A stretch of DNA of 48,004 bases, taken from contig JAGGXD010000169.1 in assembly GCA_021163295.1 (NCBI GenBank), forward strand, positions 1 through 48,004. Direction: 5' to 3'. The translations under genes were made by a program, and so were the position numbers. Numbering within the stretch: position 1 is the first letter of the stretch; each line of letters starts with the position of its first letter. Below are positions 19,884-30,500 of the stretch, one piece after another. This DNA comes from Bacteroidales bacterium (GTDB lineage Bacteria > Bacteroidota > Bacteroidia > Bacteroidales > VadinHA17). A model generated the notes under the pieces. That model was not told where the DNA came from. It worked only from the letters and a program-made list of their open reading frames with translations, and ran no database searches.

Positions 19884-20864
19884 CTATTTTTCAATTTTGC
19901 GAATTTTAATGTCATATTTGTACTTTGGTACACCACCAATCGGGATTGTATAGAATTTTAACAACTCACCATAGTTATTCCTTACTGATATTACAACATT
20001 ATTATTTTTTACTACAAAAGGAGTCCTTCGCTTAATGAACTGAAAATCAAATGATTTGCCGATTTCCTCATCTATGATATTAAATTCTTCTTCCGCCCAC
20101 TTATCTTCTCCGGATACCTTAACTGTTTGTCCTTTCCTGACAACTGACACAATTCTAATCCAGCCATCATTGTCCCAGTCAAAATTCTCTTGCTTTACAG
20201 ATAAACAATCATCATCAATAAAAGGATATATGTGTGAAATATTATCGGCTGTATTCCACATCCTGAATGAATACTCATAGGTAAATGCATTAGCCCCTTC
20301 AACATCAATATTTTCATCAAAAGAAGTACTTAGAAAATACCTGTATAAGTTTCCATCATCACCACCTTTTCCTTCTGTTATGATCTTAAATATATTTGTC
20401 TTATATTTTTGAGAATATTCTCCTTCAGACGGGTTAAACGGCCCAAAAGTATACCAGTTATTATCATAGTATTTATCTTCTCCGAATGTTTTTGTTGCAA
20501 GCAAAGTACCGCTTCTGTAATTACCTTTAGGTTGAGTTTCCCGTGCATCAGGGTCGGAAAAAGCTCCATTTCCCCCATAAATTGAATATTCCATTTTTGT
20601 ATCCCAAAATCCGTTAATTTCGTCAGTTTTCCCTCCGATATCCGGATCAAAAACACGAATATATACAGGTTCGGTAAACTCTTCAGGAATTTCAAAAAAG
20701 AATGTCTGGCTAAAATCATCGTCACCCCACGAAGTTTCTCTTTTACCTCCGCCTCCAAATGTCATAAGGTAAGGTATGTTCTCATCACGTGCCGGAACCG
20801 GTTGTCCCATTATATCCGGCATCATAAATCCCAGATAAAATAAAATTAATAAAACTATCTTCAT
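19884..20864 (-). CDS. Secreted protein of unknown function in the T9SS locus
   Basis: A roughly 326-residue protein with a signal peptide (hydrophobic run IVLLILFYLGFMM, cleavage after IMGQ likely). The mature protein is rich in Asp, Gly and aromatic residues, and its N-terminal part, TFFFEIPEEFTEPVYIRVFDPD, reads like a beta-sandwich. No known domain is recognised. The ATG at 20864 is preferred to the GTG one codon earlier. It lies between the PD40/PKD gene (65-base gap) and the SpoIIE gene (17-base gap), on the same strand, so it probably works with the surface-secretion system. The function is not assigned. Confidence 0.72.
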   Translation of the reverse strand: MKIVLLILFYLGFMMPDIMGQPVPARDENIPYLMTFGGGGKRETSWGDDDFSQTFFFEIPEEFTEPVYIRVFDPDIGGKTDEINGFWDTKMEYSIYGGNGAFSDPDARETQPKGNYRSGTLLATKTFGEDKYYDNNWYTFGPFNPSEGEYSQKYKTNIFKIITEGKGGDDGNLYRYFLSTSFDENIDVEGANAFTYEYSFRMWNTADNISHIYPFIDDDCLSVKQENFDWDNDGWIRIVSVVRKGQTVKVSGEDKWAEEEFNIIDEEIGKSFDFQFIKRRTPFVVKNNNVVISVRNNYGELLKFYTIPIGGVPKYKYDIKIRKIEK

Positions 20865-20929
20865 CACAAATCTTTAATATTTACACACTCTAATCTACTA
20901 AAATAATGCCAATTCTTATCTACCCGGAC

Positions 20930-22360
20930 TTAACCTGGTGGTTTTTCAAGAACAACAATATTCTTGCATCCACATTCCGTTCTTGTTTGCCCATCCTTAT
21001 CAGGTATACCTATTACCATTAGTTGAACATTATAGATACCAGGTGCTAAAAACAGATTGCTTACTTTAGAAGATATACCTGTATTACCATCATTAAAATT
21101 CCATTGATATTCAGCAATTTCAAAACTGGTGAAATTTGTTTCAGTTCCGTCAAATTCAACTTCATCCCCCGCATAGCAAGTATCTAATGAGCTAAACATT
21201 ACCTGTTCAACTCTATCAACCTGAATCGGATATGCTGCTTCGTTATACTTCACTTCCCTTGTAAGTGAATCAATAACATTCAATTGCACCATATATACTC
21301 CTGGGTTTTTAAAACAATGCTCAATCTTTATTCCCCGCTTCTTCTCTCCATCTCCCAGATCCCATTCGTAAATAAAAGGCAATGTATCAAGCCTTGCCGC
21401 TCCTTCTTCAGTTATCTCATAACAATAACTGATTTTCTTTATCAACTGACAATCAGGATACCTGGGTATCATTGAAATAAATCTAAAAATATCATCTGTA
21501 CGCTCCCTGTTTGACGAGAAAAAACCGGATTCAAATAAACCATCAGCAACATATGCAAAGTCATCAGATGGAGAATTAAAAGGGGCAGCTAATTGAACAG
21601 GTTTTATCCATTTACCATCAACAAACTGTGAATAATAAATATCTAAACCACCCAATGAAGATTTTCTGTCAGATGCAAAATACACCCTTCCGCTCTCATG
21701 TACAAAAGGATACATTTCAGAACTCTCACTGTTCACTCCCGGACCAAGACTTACGGGACTAGTCCATTCTCCATTTTCTTTTAATGAATAATAAATATCC
21801 GATTTACCCTGACCACCAGGCATATTTGATGCAAAAAATAATTGATTACCGTCCCTGCTGATAGAGGGATGAGCTATATTATAGTCGGGATTATTGTATT
21901 TAAATGGTTTAATAACAGACCATTTCTCTCCTGACCGGCTTGCAGTAAAAATTCCAAAATTGTTCTGGCTGTCCTGCTTCCTTTTTTTCTTATCAACACT
22001 ATAGTTACGGGTAAAGTAAATTATGGTTTCTTCCTTATTAAAGCATGCAGGACCTTCGTGGAAAATAGAAGATATATCGTCTGACATCAGTTTGGGTCTT
22101 CCCCATTTTAGACTGTCTTTTTGTTTAACATAATAAATATCCAGAAGGCGCTCATTTTCAACTGTAGTATAGTTAATCAATGTTTTCCTTTTCCGGTTTG
22201 AACAGAAAATAATCCCGTTCTCAGAAATCACCGGGGCAAAATCGTCGAATATTCCTGAGTTAAAAGGAAGTAGTTCAATTTTATAGTTTCCCTGTGATTG
22301 GCCCGGCAGGGTAAATCCAATGATAAAAACTATTACACAGATATTTTTTATAAAACTCAT
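20930..22360 (-). CDS. PD40 beta-propeller protein with two PKD domains
   Basis: A 476-residue exported protein with a signal peptide ending near GQSQG. The first part (about 30-290) has PD40/WD40-like repeats with motifs HPSISRDGNQLFFASNMPGG and YPFVHESGRVYFASDRKSSLGGLDIYY. Two PKD-type domains follow: FIYEWDLGDGEKKRG with HCFKNPGVYMVQLNV, and YQWNFNDGNTG with NLFLAPGIYNVQLMV. Similar propellers occur in T9SS-associated envelope proteins such as PorE, but the OmpA-like peptidoglycan domain of PorE is absent here. It lies 3 bases downstream of the PorP/SprF gene, which argues for a joint role at the cell surface. Confidence 0.82.
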   Translation of the reverse strand: MSFIKNICVIVFIIGFTLPGQSQGNYKIELLPFNSGIFDDFAPVISENGIIFCSNRKRKTLINYTTVENERLLDIYYVKQKDSLKWGRPKLMSDDISSIFHEGPACFNKEETIIYFTRNYSVDKKKRKQDSQNNFGIFTASRSGEKWSVIKPFKYNNPDYNIAHPSISRDGNQLFFASNMPGGQGKSDIYYSLKENGEWTSPVSLGPGVNSESSEMYPFVHESGRVYFASDRKSSLGGLDIYYSQFVDGKWIKPVQLAAPFNSPSDDFAYVADGLFESGFFSSNRERTDDIFRFISMIPRYPDCQLIKKISYCYEITEEGAARLDTLPFIYEWDLGDGEKKRGIKIEHCFKNPGVYMVQLNVIDSLTREVKYNEAAYPIQVDRVEQVMFSSLDTCYAGDEVEFDGTETNFTSFEIAEYQWNFNDGNTGISSKVSNLFLAPGIYNVQLMVIGIPDKDGQTRTECGCKNIVVLEKPPG

Positions 22361-22363
22361 TTC

Positions 22364-23281
22364 CTAGAAATATCTCGGATTGCTGGCATTTACCCTATAC
22401 CCGAATTCGTATCTAATAACAATTTCATGTGTTCCATTATTAAATGTATTCAGAACTCCGGTATTATAATCATACGAATAGCCTATCTTAAACTGGTCAT
22501 TTACCTGAAGTTCAACAATACCTACAAGAGTATTATCATCAATTCTCCAGGATCCTCCCAGCCATAAAAAATCTTTAATAATGAAATTTCCATTCAAATC
22601 AACCTGTAATGGTGATATCTGACTATACTTTATCAGAAATGAAGGCTTAAACATAAATCCTTTACTAAATTGTATCAACACGCCTGAAGTAATAAGAAAA
22701 TTATACTGCTTAATATTATGGTAAATTTCATAACTATTCCTTGAACTTTTCTCCCTGTAATTTAGCAACTGTGGCACTGACACACCGAAAAATACTTTGT
22801 CAGTATAATAATAGAACCCTGCACCAAAATTTGGCAATATATAACTTGATGAACCGGTGGTAAAAACCGGATCTTCTTCCACTGTCTCAACCCCACTGAA
22901 GTCCGCACTTGAAATATGAACCCCTCCTTTCAAACCAAATGATAACCGACCGGTTCCTGCATGAATGTGATAGGCATAATTAACAAAAACACCTGTTGTG
23001 TTCTTGACACCAATGCTTTCGTTAAAAGCCATTAAGCCAAGAGCAACCCTGTCGCTTTTTAATGGTGCATGTACACTGAAAGTTTCTATTTCAGGAGCTC
23101 CCGCGATGCCAACCCATTGTTTACGGTATGATGAAGAAAGTGCAAACGTACCCCGACTCCCTGTGTATCCCGGATTTAACACCATCCCATTCATCATATA
23201 TTGAGAATAAATAGGGTAGGATTGTGAGAAACCACTTACTGTGGTTAATAAAAATAATATTATAGCCGATAGATATTTCAT
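22364..23281 (-). CDS. PorP/SprF-family type IX secretion outer-membrane protein
   Basis: The 305-residue beta-barrel protein has a signal peptide and the family's N-terminal hallmark YPIYSQYMMNGMVLNPGYTGSRG, followed by SYRKQWVGIAGAPEIETFSVHAPL. It ends in an aromatic strand typical of outer-membrane barrels. SprF-like proteins are needed for secretion and surface anchoring of specific T9SS type-B cargo, and the gene usually sits right after its cargo gene. That is the case here: its ATG overlaps the stop of the giant surface protein gene by four bases, a strong sign of translational coupling. Confidence 0.93.
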   Translation of the reverse strand: MKYLSAIILFLLTTVSGFSQSYPIYSQYMMNGMVLNPGYTGSRGTFALSSSYRKQWVGIAGAPEIETFSVHAPLKSDRVALGLMAFNESIGVKNTTGVFVNYAYHIHAGTGRLSFGLKGGVHISSADFSGVETVEEDPVFTTGSSSYILPNFGAGFYYYTDKVFFGVSVPQLLNYREKSSRNSYEIYHNIKQYNFLITSGVLIQFSKGFMFKPSFLIKYSQISPLQVDLNGNFIIKDFLWLGGSWRIDDNTLVGIVELQVNDQFKIGYSYDYNTGVLNTFNNGTHEIVIRYEFGYRVNASNPRYF

Positions 23282-26200
23282 CTTTTTATTACAACAAACC
23301 CACTTTCTTCTCTGGGTTTATCAGTATCATAAATATAGAAAATATAATAATAAGTTCCATCAGGTAATTCTTCCCCGGTTTTATAAGTACCATCCCAGTC
23401 ATTCTGGTAATTCTTTTGCCTGTATACTTCGTTGCCACCACTGTTAATTATTATTAACTCATTTGAAATATCATTTATTCCCTTTATTTCAAAAAAATCA
23501 TTTATTTCATCGCCATTAGGAGAAAACCCTGATGGAATAAATAACATGTTAACAGTAATCTTAACTGCATCGCTTTCCTCCGGACAAACCCCATTGGTTA
23601 TTGTCCAAACAAATTCATATTCTCCTGAAAGTAAATTGCTTACACGAGTACCTGGTTCAAATGGATTTTCAATAATACTCTCGCTTTCACTTAGCAATTT
23701 CGTCCATTCACCCACTCCTGTCAGGGGGACATTCCCTTCAAGAAGAGTTTCTTTAGCATAAGAACTCAATAACTGATCTGCGCCTGCTTCAGCGGGTGTT
23801 GGTGATTCCCAGAAAACAATTTCAACATCATCTGAATCAATACAATTCCAGTTACTTTCAGTCCAGGTGAAAGAATATGTACCATAATCTGATAAAGTAA
23901 CCTGATTTTGAGCCTGTGTATTATCAGTAGCACTTAACACAGGAACTGTCGAATATGTCCACAACCCTGAACCAACTGAGGGAACAGCATCAAGTGTATA
24001 AACCAGCTCACAAATTTCATCATCTTCTCCGGCATTTGCAACAGGAATTTCGTAAACCGTAATATTAGCAGTTCCGGTAAGACTTGTTGCTATACATCCG
24101 TTATCATCTGTTACTGATGATAAAGTGTAAGGGGAGGAATTATCAGGACTAACATTGAAGCTATAGGTTGAATTTGAGACATTATTCTCATCAAAACTTG
24201 AAGTTCCGTCAGAATAAGTAAAATCCCATGGTAATGCCCCGGTAAGGTTCACAGTAAGAGCAACATTCGAACCTTTGCAGATTGTATCAACCAAACTTAC
24301 AAGTACTCCTGTGGGCAGAGAATTAATAGTAATTGAGACTACATTTGAAGTGTCACTGCAACAATCAACAGCACCGGAAAATATCACCCGTCTGAAAAAT
24401 TTTGGTATTGAAAGTGCTTCGGGCTGATAGTTTTGTTCATTATCTGTACCGGATGCCGGGTTCCATGTTACATTATCCGTACTTTCTTCCCATTGGTATG
24501 TATAACCGCCATCTCCTCCAGTGGGTAAAACTCCATCAATCCGGTCAGGCACAGCATTGTAACATATGGTCTGATCGGATGAAACAGAATTGTTACCGAG
24601 AGCAGGCAAAACATTTATATCAATTACTACACTCATATCTGCACAAACTCCTGAAAAAACTTCCCGTTTGTAAAATGTAGTATCTATCAGGTTTCCCGGT
24701 GAATAATCTATATTGGTATAAGTGCCATCTGCTGCTGACCATGAAGAACCATCTGTACTCTCTTTCCAAATATAAGAATAGATACCTATTCCACCACCTG
24801 GTTGTTCACCTGTCAAAGAATTCGGCAATGCACCCTCACAAATTGTTGTGTCTGTTAAACCACCAAGGGTTAAAATGTTATTGTAAAGAATTGAGGGATG
24901 AACCGGGATAGTATCGATATTACTTGTATCGGTACATACATCAGAATCAACAACTCTACGGTAAAAGGTTGTATCTGAAAGATTTGACGGATCATAATCA
25001 ATTGCATCCAAACCAATATCGCTCCATGCAGCAACACCACTTCTTTCCTGCCACTGGTAAGTATAAACACCATTACCCCCTGTTGGGGTCAGACCGGAAA
25101 TTGCTACCGGATCGTCACCTTCACATATCACCTGATCTGTGTTAATGGAATTATTCTCAAGTTTAGGCCAGTCAATCAATGTAACATTGTTACTCGTATC
25201 AACACAACAATCACTTAATCCGGAATAAACAACCCGTTTAAAAAAGAGAGTACCCGGAAAATCAGATGAAGTAGTATCAGGCGAATAATTTTTACCCGCT
25301 CCGGGACCATATGCATTGCCCCATGTATTTCCATCAATACTTTCTATCCACTTATATGTATATGTCCCATCACCATTTGCCGGATCAGTGCCGGCAAGTG
25401 TATCGAAAACACTACCCTGACAAATTGTTTGATCAGCAGAAATAGTATTGCTTGATATTAAGGGTAAAACAGTTATTGTTACAGTATCACTTATATGTGA
25501 GCATTTCCCTGAATAAACAGTCCGCCTGTAATAGTAAGTTTGAGCTACAGAAAGAACAGGGGGTTGATAAATACTAGTATTATTCACATTTGGTGCATCA
25601 GCAAAAGTTATCCCGTCAGTACTCTGTTCCCATAAATATGAGTATATGCCATCGCCGCCAATTGGTGAAGTGAATTCAGGAATTATTGGATTTGGCATCT
25701 GGTTCAGACAGATTATAGTATCAAAGCTCAGAGAGTTCTGTTCAATTTTAGGCTGGACTATTATTGTAACTGTTTTACTGATGTCTTCAATCACAGGGGC
25801 TGAATTATCTTTCACCGTACGCCGGTAATATGTAGTATCAATCATTACTGAAAGAGGATTATAATCCTCTCCGCCAGCCCCATAATCCAGGTCAATAATC
25901 CATGTTGAGTTGTCATTACTGCTTTCCCACTTGTATTTATAGGGAGTTGTGCCCCCACGTGGTTCTGTTCCCAAAAGTTCAGGAAGAATATCCTCCTCGC
26001 ATATAGTATCGTTTAGTGCCTCCGACTGGATTGAAAATATTGAATTAAATAAAAACCCAGTGAGAGGTACTTTTAAATTAGCAACAGTGGTACCAATATT
26101 TCCTTGTGACTGACCCCAGAAAGTACAATTACTGATTCCGGCTGCACCTCCATTAACATTTAAATTAACTTCTGCAGGCAATACAACCTGTGAATACCAG

Positions 26201-27411
26201 ACTATACCTCCTCCTCCTCCTCCTCCCGGACCTGTACAATAACCTGCTATTGCTCCTGACCAACCGCCATTACCACCCGAAGCCTGAACATTCAATGTTG
26301 ACCCTTTATAACCTTTAACATCAAGCAGTATAGTTCCCCCGGCTCCGCCCCCACCGGCACCTCCTGTATTATTTGTAATATCAACAACAGTCTGACCGTT
26401 TGCCCTAATATAATTTCCGTTTCCTATAACAGTATCTGCCAAAATAATTATAATACCTCCTCCATTACCACCGGTAGTTCCATCTCCATCAGCAAGCTGG
26501 GTAGAAGACCCTCCACCGCCTCCCATAAAAATCAGTTTATCTGTATCAAAACCACCTATTTCATTAGGAATGGCTCTCCCTCCAATACCGCCAATTCCAT
26601 CTAAAATTCCACAAGGCTCATATTGTTTTCCACCTAAACCACCGGAACCTCCATTGGCCCCACCGCCCCCGCCGGAATATTTACCATTACCTCCTCCTCC
26701 TCCGTTAAAATAGGCCCCTCTTCCCTTGGCAAAATCTCCATCCAGCGGTTGAGTATTGTCCAGGGCATAACTTACAACTCCTTCTCCTTTATATCCTGCA
26801 CTGTCCGAACTGGCAGGAAAATAGAAATCGGTATTTGTTGTACACAAAACATTTGAAGTAGTATAGGGCACAGCCCCTCCGAACCCCTTGCCTGTAACAT
26901 CTATATCTGCTTCCAAAGAAAGTTTGTTTCCAACTATCAACGCTACCACACCACCGGTACCGGAAATTGTATCCCATTCAGGACATGTAATATTACCTGT
27001 TACCCTTGCATTATCATACCCGGGAACTCTGACCATTTGCATATGCCCATTTGTATCGTAAGAATTGGTCATATCACTGGCAAAAGTAATATTGGTACCT
27101 GTTATAGAAGCTATTATTATTATTTCATATTTACCGGCTGAATATACATTTTGTCTTGACCCAAAACTAAGATCATTTGTATTGTTTATTGCAAGACCTT
27201 TCATCTGTATCAATAAAACCGTATCACCGGGGCTGAAGGCTAAAGCATCACTAACTGTCAGTTCATCTGCATCAATTATGGCGGTAACATCAATATAGCG
27301 GTTAACAATACCCGAAATAGATGTTTGTGCTTTCCCGAAATAGGAAAACAAAAATGAAAAGAAAAAAAGAAAAAAAATAATTAAGCTTTGCTTGAAAATA
27401 TCTTTTGCCAT
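23278..27411 (-). CDS. Giant secreted surface protein with T9SS type-B C-terminal sorting domain
   Basis: The protein is 1377 residues long. In order: a signal peptide (hydrophobic run IIFFLFFFSFLFSYF); an N-terminal beta-rich domain; a glycine-rich region (about 210-410) with GGGGG runs; at least six repeats of about 85 residues built on ICEGxxPxxLxGxxPxGGxGxYxYxWxES; then Ig-like modules with aligned Cys pairs. Last comes a gliding-motility-associated CHU_C sorting domain with IPSGFSPNGDEINDFFEIKG and NDWDGTYKTGEELPDGTYYY. The domain directs export through T9SS and anchoring on the cell surface. The protein is probably an adhesin or motility/surface-layer component (inference). It heads the operon, with an exact -7 element 31 bases upstream. 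Confidence 0.92.
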   Translation of the reverse strand: MAKDIFKQSLIIFFLFFFSFLFSYFGKAQTSISGIVNRYIDVTAIIDADELTVSDALAFSPGDTVLLIQMKGLAINNTNDLSFGSRQNVYSAGKYEIIIIASITGTNITFASDMTNSYDTNGHMQMVRVPGYDNARVTGNITCPEWDTISGTGGVVALIVGNKLSLEADIDVTGKGFGGAVPYTTSNVLCTTNTDFYFPASSDSAGYKGEGVVSYALDNTQPLDGDFAKGRGAYFNGGGGGNGKYSGGGGGANGGSGGLGGKQYEPCGILDGIGGIGGRAIPNEIGGFDTDKLIFMGGGGGSSTQLADGDGTTGGNGGGIIIILADTVIGNGNYIRANGQTVVDITNNTGGAGGGGAGGTILLDVKGYKGSTLNVQASGGNGGWSGAIAGYCTGPGGGGGGGIVWYSQVVLPAEVNLNVNGGAAGISNCTFWGQSQGNIGTTVANLKVPLTGFLFNSIFSIQSEALNDTICEEDILPELLGTEPRGGTTPYKYKWESSNDNSTWIIDLDYGAGGEDYNPLSVMIDTTYYRRTVKDNSAPVIEDISKTVTIIVQPKIEQNSLSFDTIICLNQMPNPIIPEFTSPIGGDGIYSYLWEQSTDGITFADAPNVNNTSIYQPPVLSVAQTYYYRRTVYSGKCSHISDTVTITVLPLISSNTISADQTICQGSVFDTLAGTDPANGDGTYTYKWIESIDGNTWGNAYGPGAGKNYSPDTTSSDFPGTLFFKRVVYSGLSDCCVDTSNNVTLIDWPKLENNSINTDQVICEGDDPVAISGLTPTGGNGVYTYQWQERSGVAAWSDIGLDAIDYDPSNLSDTTFYRRVVDSDVCTDTSNIDTIPVHPSILYNNILTLGGLTDTTICEGALPNSLTGEQPGGGIGIYSYIWKESTDGSSWSAADGTYTNIDYSPGNLIDTTFYKREVFSGVCADMSVVIDINVLPALGNNSVSSDQTICYNAVPDRIDGVLPTGGDGGYTYQWEESTDNVTWNPASGTDNEQNYQPEALSIPKFFRRVIFSGAVDCCSDTSNVVSITINSLPTGVLVSLVDTICKGSNVALTVNLTGALPWDFTYSDGTSSFDENNVSNSTYSFNVSPDNSSPYTLSSVTDDNGCIATSLTGTANITVYEIPVANAGEDDEICELVYTLDAVPSVGSGLWTYSTVPVLSATDNTQAQNQVTLSDYGTYSFTWTESNWNCIDSDDVEIVFWESPTPAEAGADQLLSSYAKETLLEGNVPLTGVGEWTKLLSESESIIENPFEPGTRVSNLLSGEYEFVWTITNGVCPEESDAVKITVNMLFIPSGFSPNGDEINDFFEIKGINDISNELIIINSGGNEVYRQKNYQNDWDGTYKTGEELPDGTYYYIFYIYDTDKPREESGFVVIKR

Positions 27412-27441
27412 TTAGTAAAAAAAACCGTGTATGATATGGAA

Positions 27442-27449
27442 CAAATATA
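27442..27449 (-). promoter_or_regulatory. Bacteroidota -7 element for the T9SS operon
   Basis: The minus strand reads TATATTTG, an exact TAnnTTTG match, ending 30 bases before the ATG of the giant surface protein. It is the best promoter candidate for the five-gene operon running down to 16690. No -33 TTG is seen at the normal spacing. Confidence 0.5.
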
Positions 27450-27485
27450 GATAAATATTACTTATTTCATAACTCATCCGTATGA

Positions 27486-27538
27486 TTATCGTTGATACAA
27501 TCTTACTGCAATATTGTTAATGTAACTGTATACGATAA
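27486..27538 (-). repeat. Imperfect long hairpin between kinase and surface-protein genes
   Basis: Arms TTATCGT plus ATAC (27486-27492, 27495-27498) pair with GTAT plus ACGATAA (27528-27538), leaving a two-base bulge and a 29-base loop that itself contains the palindrome CAATATTG. It lies between the kinase stop codon and the T9SS operon promoter. There is no T-run beyond it, so it may be an operator or RNA structure rather than a terminator. Confidence 0.35.
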
Positions 27539-27561
27539 AAACAGAAGAAAGTTGTTTTTCT

Positions 27562-30500
27562 CTAATTACTAACAGCAGGTTTCATTCTGTTTTTATAAGT
27601 TTTTTGGTTAATCTGAATCCGGGGGGGGGTACCCGGCAAATATAAAGGCATTTCAATAATAAAAGTACTCCCTTTTCCAATCTCTGTTTCATACCATACC
27701 CTTCCACCTGCATCTTCCATAATTTTTTTTACAATAGCTAATCCCAATCCCATTCCACTGGTTTTCGTTGTAAAATTAGGTTCAAAGAGTTTATCACCAA
27801 TTTTTGGGGGTATTCCGGATCCATTATCAGCGATTTTAATAATAACTTTCTTATCAAAGACATCCAGGGTTATTGTAATTCTGCCACTTCTGTCCTCCGG
27901 GATTGACTGGATTGCATTATTAATCAGATTTAAAAAAACCTGAACCATTTTTTCTTTATCAAAATAAATAAACACCTCATTATTACTATTCAGATTTAAC
28001 ATAAAATCGATGTTTCTTTCGTTAGAAAACAATTCAACCGATTTCTTTATTTTGTTTATAACATTTATCACTTCACCTTTTGATTTAGGTATTTCTGCAA
28101 AACTGGAAAATTCCGATGCAATGGATGATAAATGTTCAATTTGTTCAATCAGGTTAATTGAAAATTTATTTAAATATTCATCCCATTTAGGAGATTTATC
28201 ATCCCATGCCTTCTGAAGTTGTTGAACACTAAGCTTCATAGGTGTCAGAGGATTTTTTATCTCATGAGCAATTTGTTTTGCCATTTCTCTCCATGCAGAT
28301 TCTCTCTCAGATTTTGCAAGCATCTCAACACTTCTTGCCAGCTCTTTAACCATACGGTTATATTCACTAATAAGACTGCCAATCTCATCATCACTCTTAT
28401 AGTGAATAATTCTTGTTTCCTTTCCCAATTCGATCCTGCTGAACTCCCGTTGTATCATCCTAAGAGGATTGGTTATCCTGGTTGAGATAAAAACTGCAAG
28501 ACCCATTATAAGTAAGATAAGCATTACTGAAAAATTTACAATCCCAACCACCAATTTTGAAATTTCACCTGCAAGAACTTCTTCACGTGAAAAATAGGGC
28601 AGGTTTAAATATGCCAGCAACTTATTTTCATAATTTGTAAAAGGTACATAACCCGACACATAATGCAGGTCACCAATTGCCTCGTCATGAACAAATTCAG
28701 TCATCTTGTTTACCTTCAGCCCATTATAGGCTTCCATATTCATTTTTTTACCAATTAAACCTTCATTAAATATTTCAGGACGCGAAGTAGCCAACAAATT
28801 TCCAACACTGTCATACAAATTAATATCCGAATAAAATACATTTGAGAATTTTCGTAACAAATCGTCCAGAGTTGGATATTGATCAGAACTCCATTCTGAA
28901 TCAAGCGAATTTTCAAAACTGAATTTGTGCTCCAGTTCAACATATACCGACTGCATTTTCTCACTGAGGTTGTTAAAATGTTCAATTTTATATTGCTGTA
29001 TGCTTAAATAAATTGCACCACCACCAATTGACAATAAGGAGATAATCAGTATTAAAAACATAGACCATTGTATTTTACTTTTAAAATCAAATTGCTTTGA
29101 GTTGGTTATATCAGGTAACTGTATTAATACTCTGGCGAAGTATAACAAAACAATCAGTAAAACAAACAGGTATGAAAATGTAATAAGATAATCTACAAAT
29201 GTTATCCTGGGTTTCCCAATAATAATAATATTTTGTGAATCAATACGATAAATAAGATGTTCATACCCGCCAAAATATGCAAATTCGAATTCCTGTTCGT
29301 TTGTGTTATCAGAAAAAGCCAGACTATATGGAAATTCTCCACTTTGGCTAATTAGTTTTCCCTTATAATACTTTACAGACGAATAATTTTTTAATTCCAG
29401 ATCTCTGATTAATTCTTCATCTAACAATAATTCCGGGTAACCCTGCTGAGTATAACTGATTTTGGAATTTAATTCAATAAACAGCCCGTTTTTCTTACTG
29501 TCTTGTTCGCATAAAAAATAAAATGCTCCAAAATATCGTATCCTGCCGGCGGTTAATCCCAAATAGGTAAAGCCGGTTTCACTTAACGGCTTGGCTTCCC
29601 TTTCCAATAATTCATTGAAAAAACTGAAACAATTATCCTTTTCCTGACCATTGACAATAAGCCCGGAATTTTCATGACAAATAACAGTAGAAAGATCATA
29701 TTTTTCCCAGAATCCCTTAAAGTACTTGTTTTTCAGGATGTCATATATTTCATCCTCGTCTCCGGCAGAAAATGTCTCTTTTTCCAATATTTCAACAATT
29801 TGCTGATCATTTTGTATCTCTGTGTCCAAATCTTTAAAGAACCACTCAGCCACCAGATCTCTTTCAGGCCCTAAACCTACAACAACCACTTTTCTGTTTT
29901 CCATTTCTTTAAGGTGGTTAGTATTTATCAATAAGACTGTTGAAAAAACGCCCATAATAAAAACTAAAACCACCAGATAATTAAATGGTGTAAATCCGAA
30001 ATGCAACCACAAAATCCCCGTTAAACCCATAATCAGGAAAAAAACTGCGGGCATTATAAAAACACCGGTGCCGGATATGAGCCCGGCAATCAAAAAAACA
30101 ATCAAAGAGATAAATAATCCGGTTATCAGCCAATATAAATTAAGTATGTCATTAATAGAATAAATTATTTTCCCGATAAGTAATATAACAGAAATTACCA
30201 GTAAGCAAATGGAAATCAGACCGACAAAACTATTAAAAGCAAAGTGCTGTATCTTACTGAATTCCAAGGGTATAATCGAATTTATAATAAGACTCCTGAA
30301 GATTGAAAAGATGATTATAAAAACTGCAGATGTAATTAGTAACCAACCCCAACCGGTAACTAACCTGATAATGAATTTTGTCTTACCCGTTTCTAATGAT
30401 AGTTTAAAATCCTTAAAAAAATTGTAAGAAAAGAAAAACGTAAACAGGGATAGAAGGAAAAGCTCACCAAGAGAAGGAATATATTCCGAGAGCGAACAAT

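Noticed and set aside
24402-25145. Several plus-strand open frames opposite the giant surface protein
   Set aside because: They mirror the repeat structure of the real gene on the other strand and are rich in His, Tyr and Gln from complementary codons.
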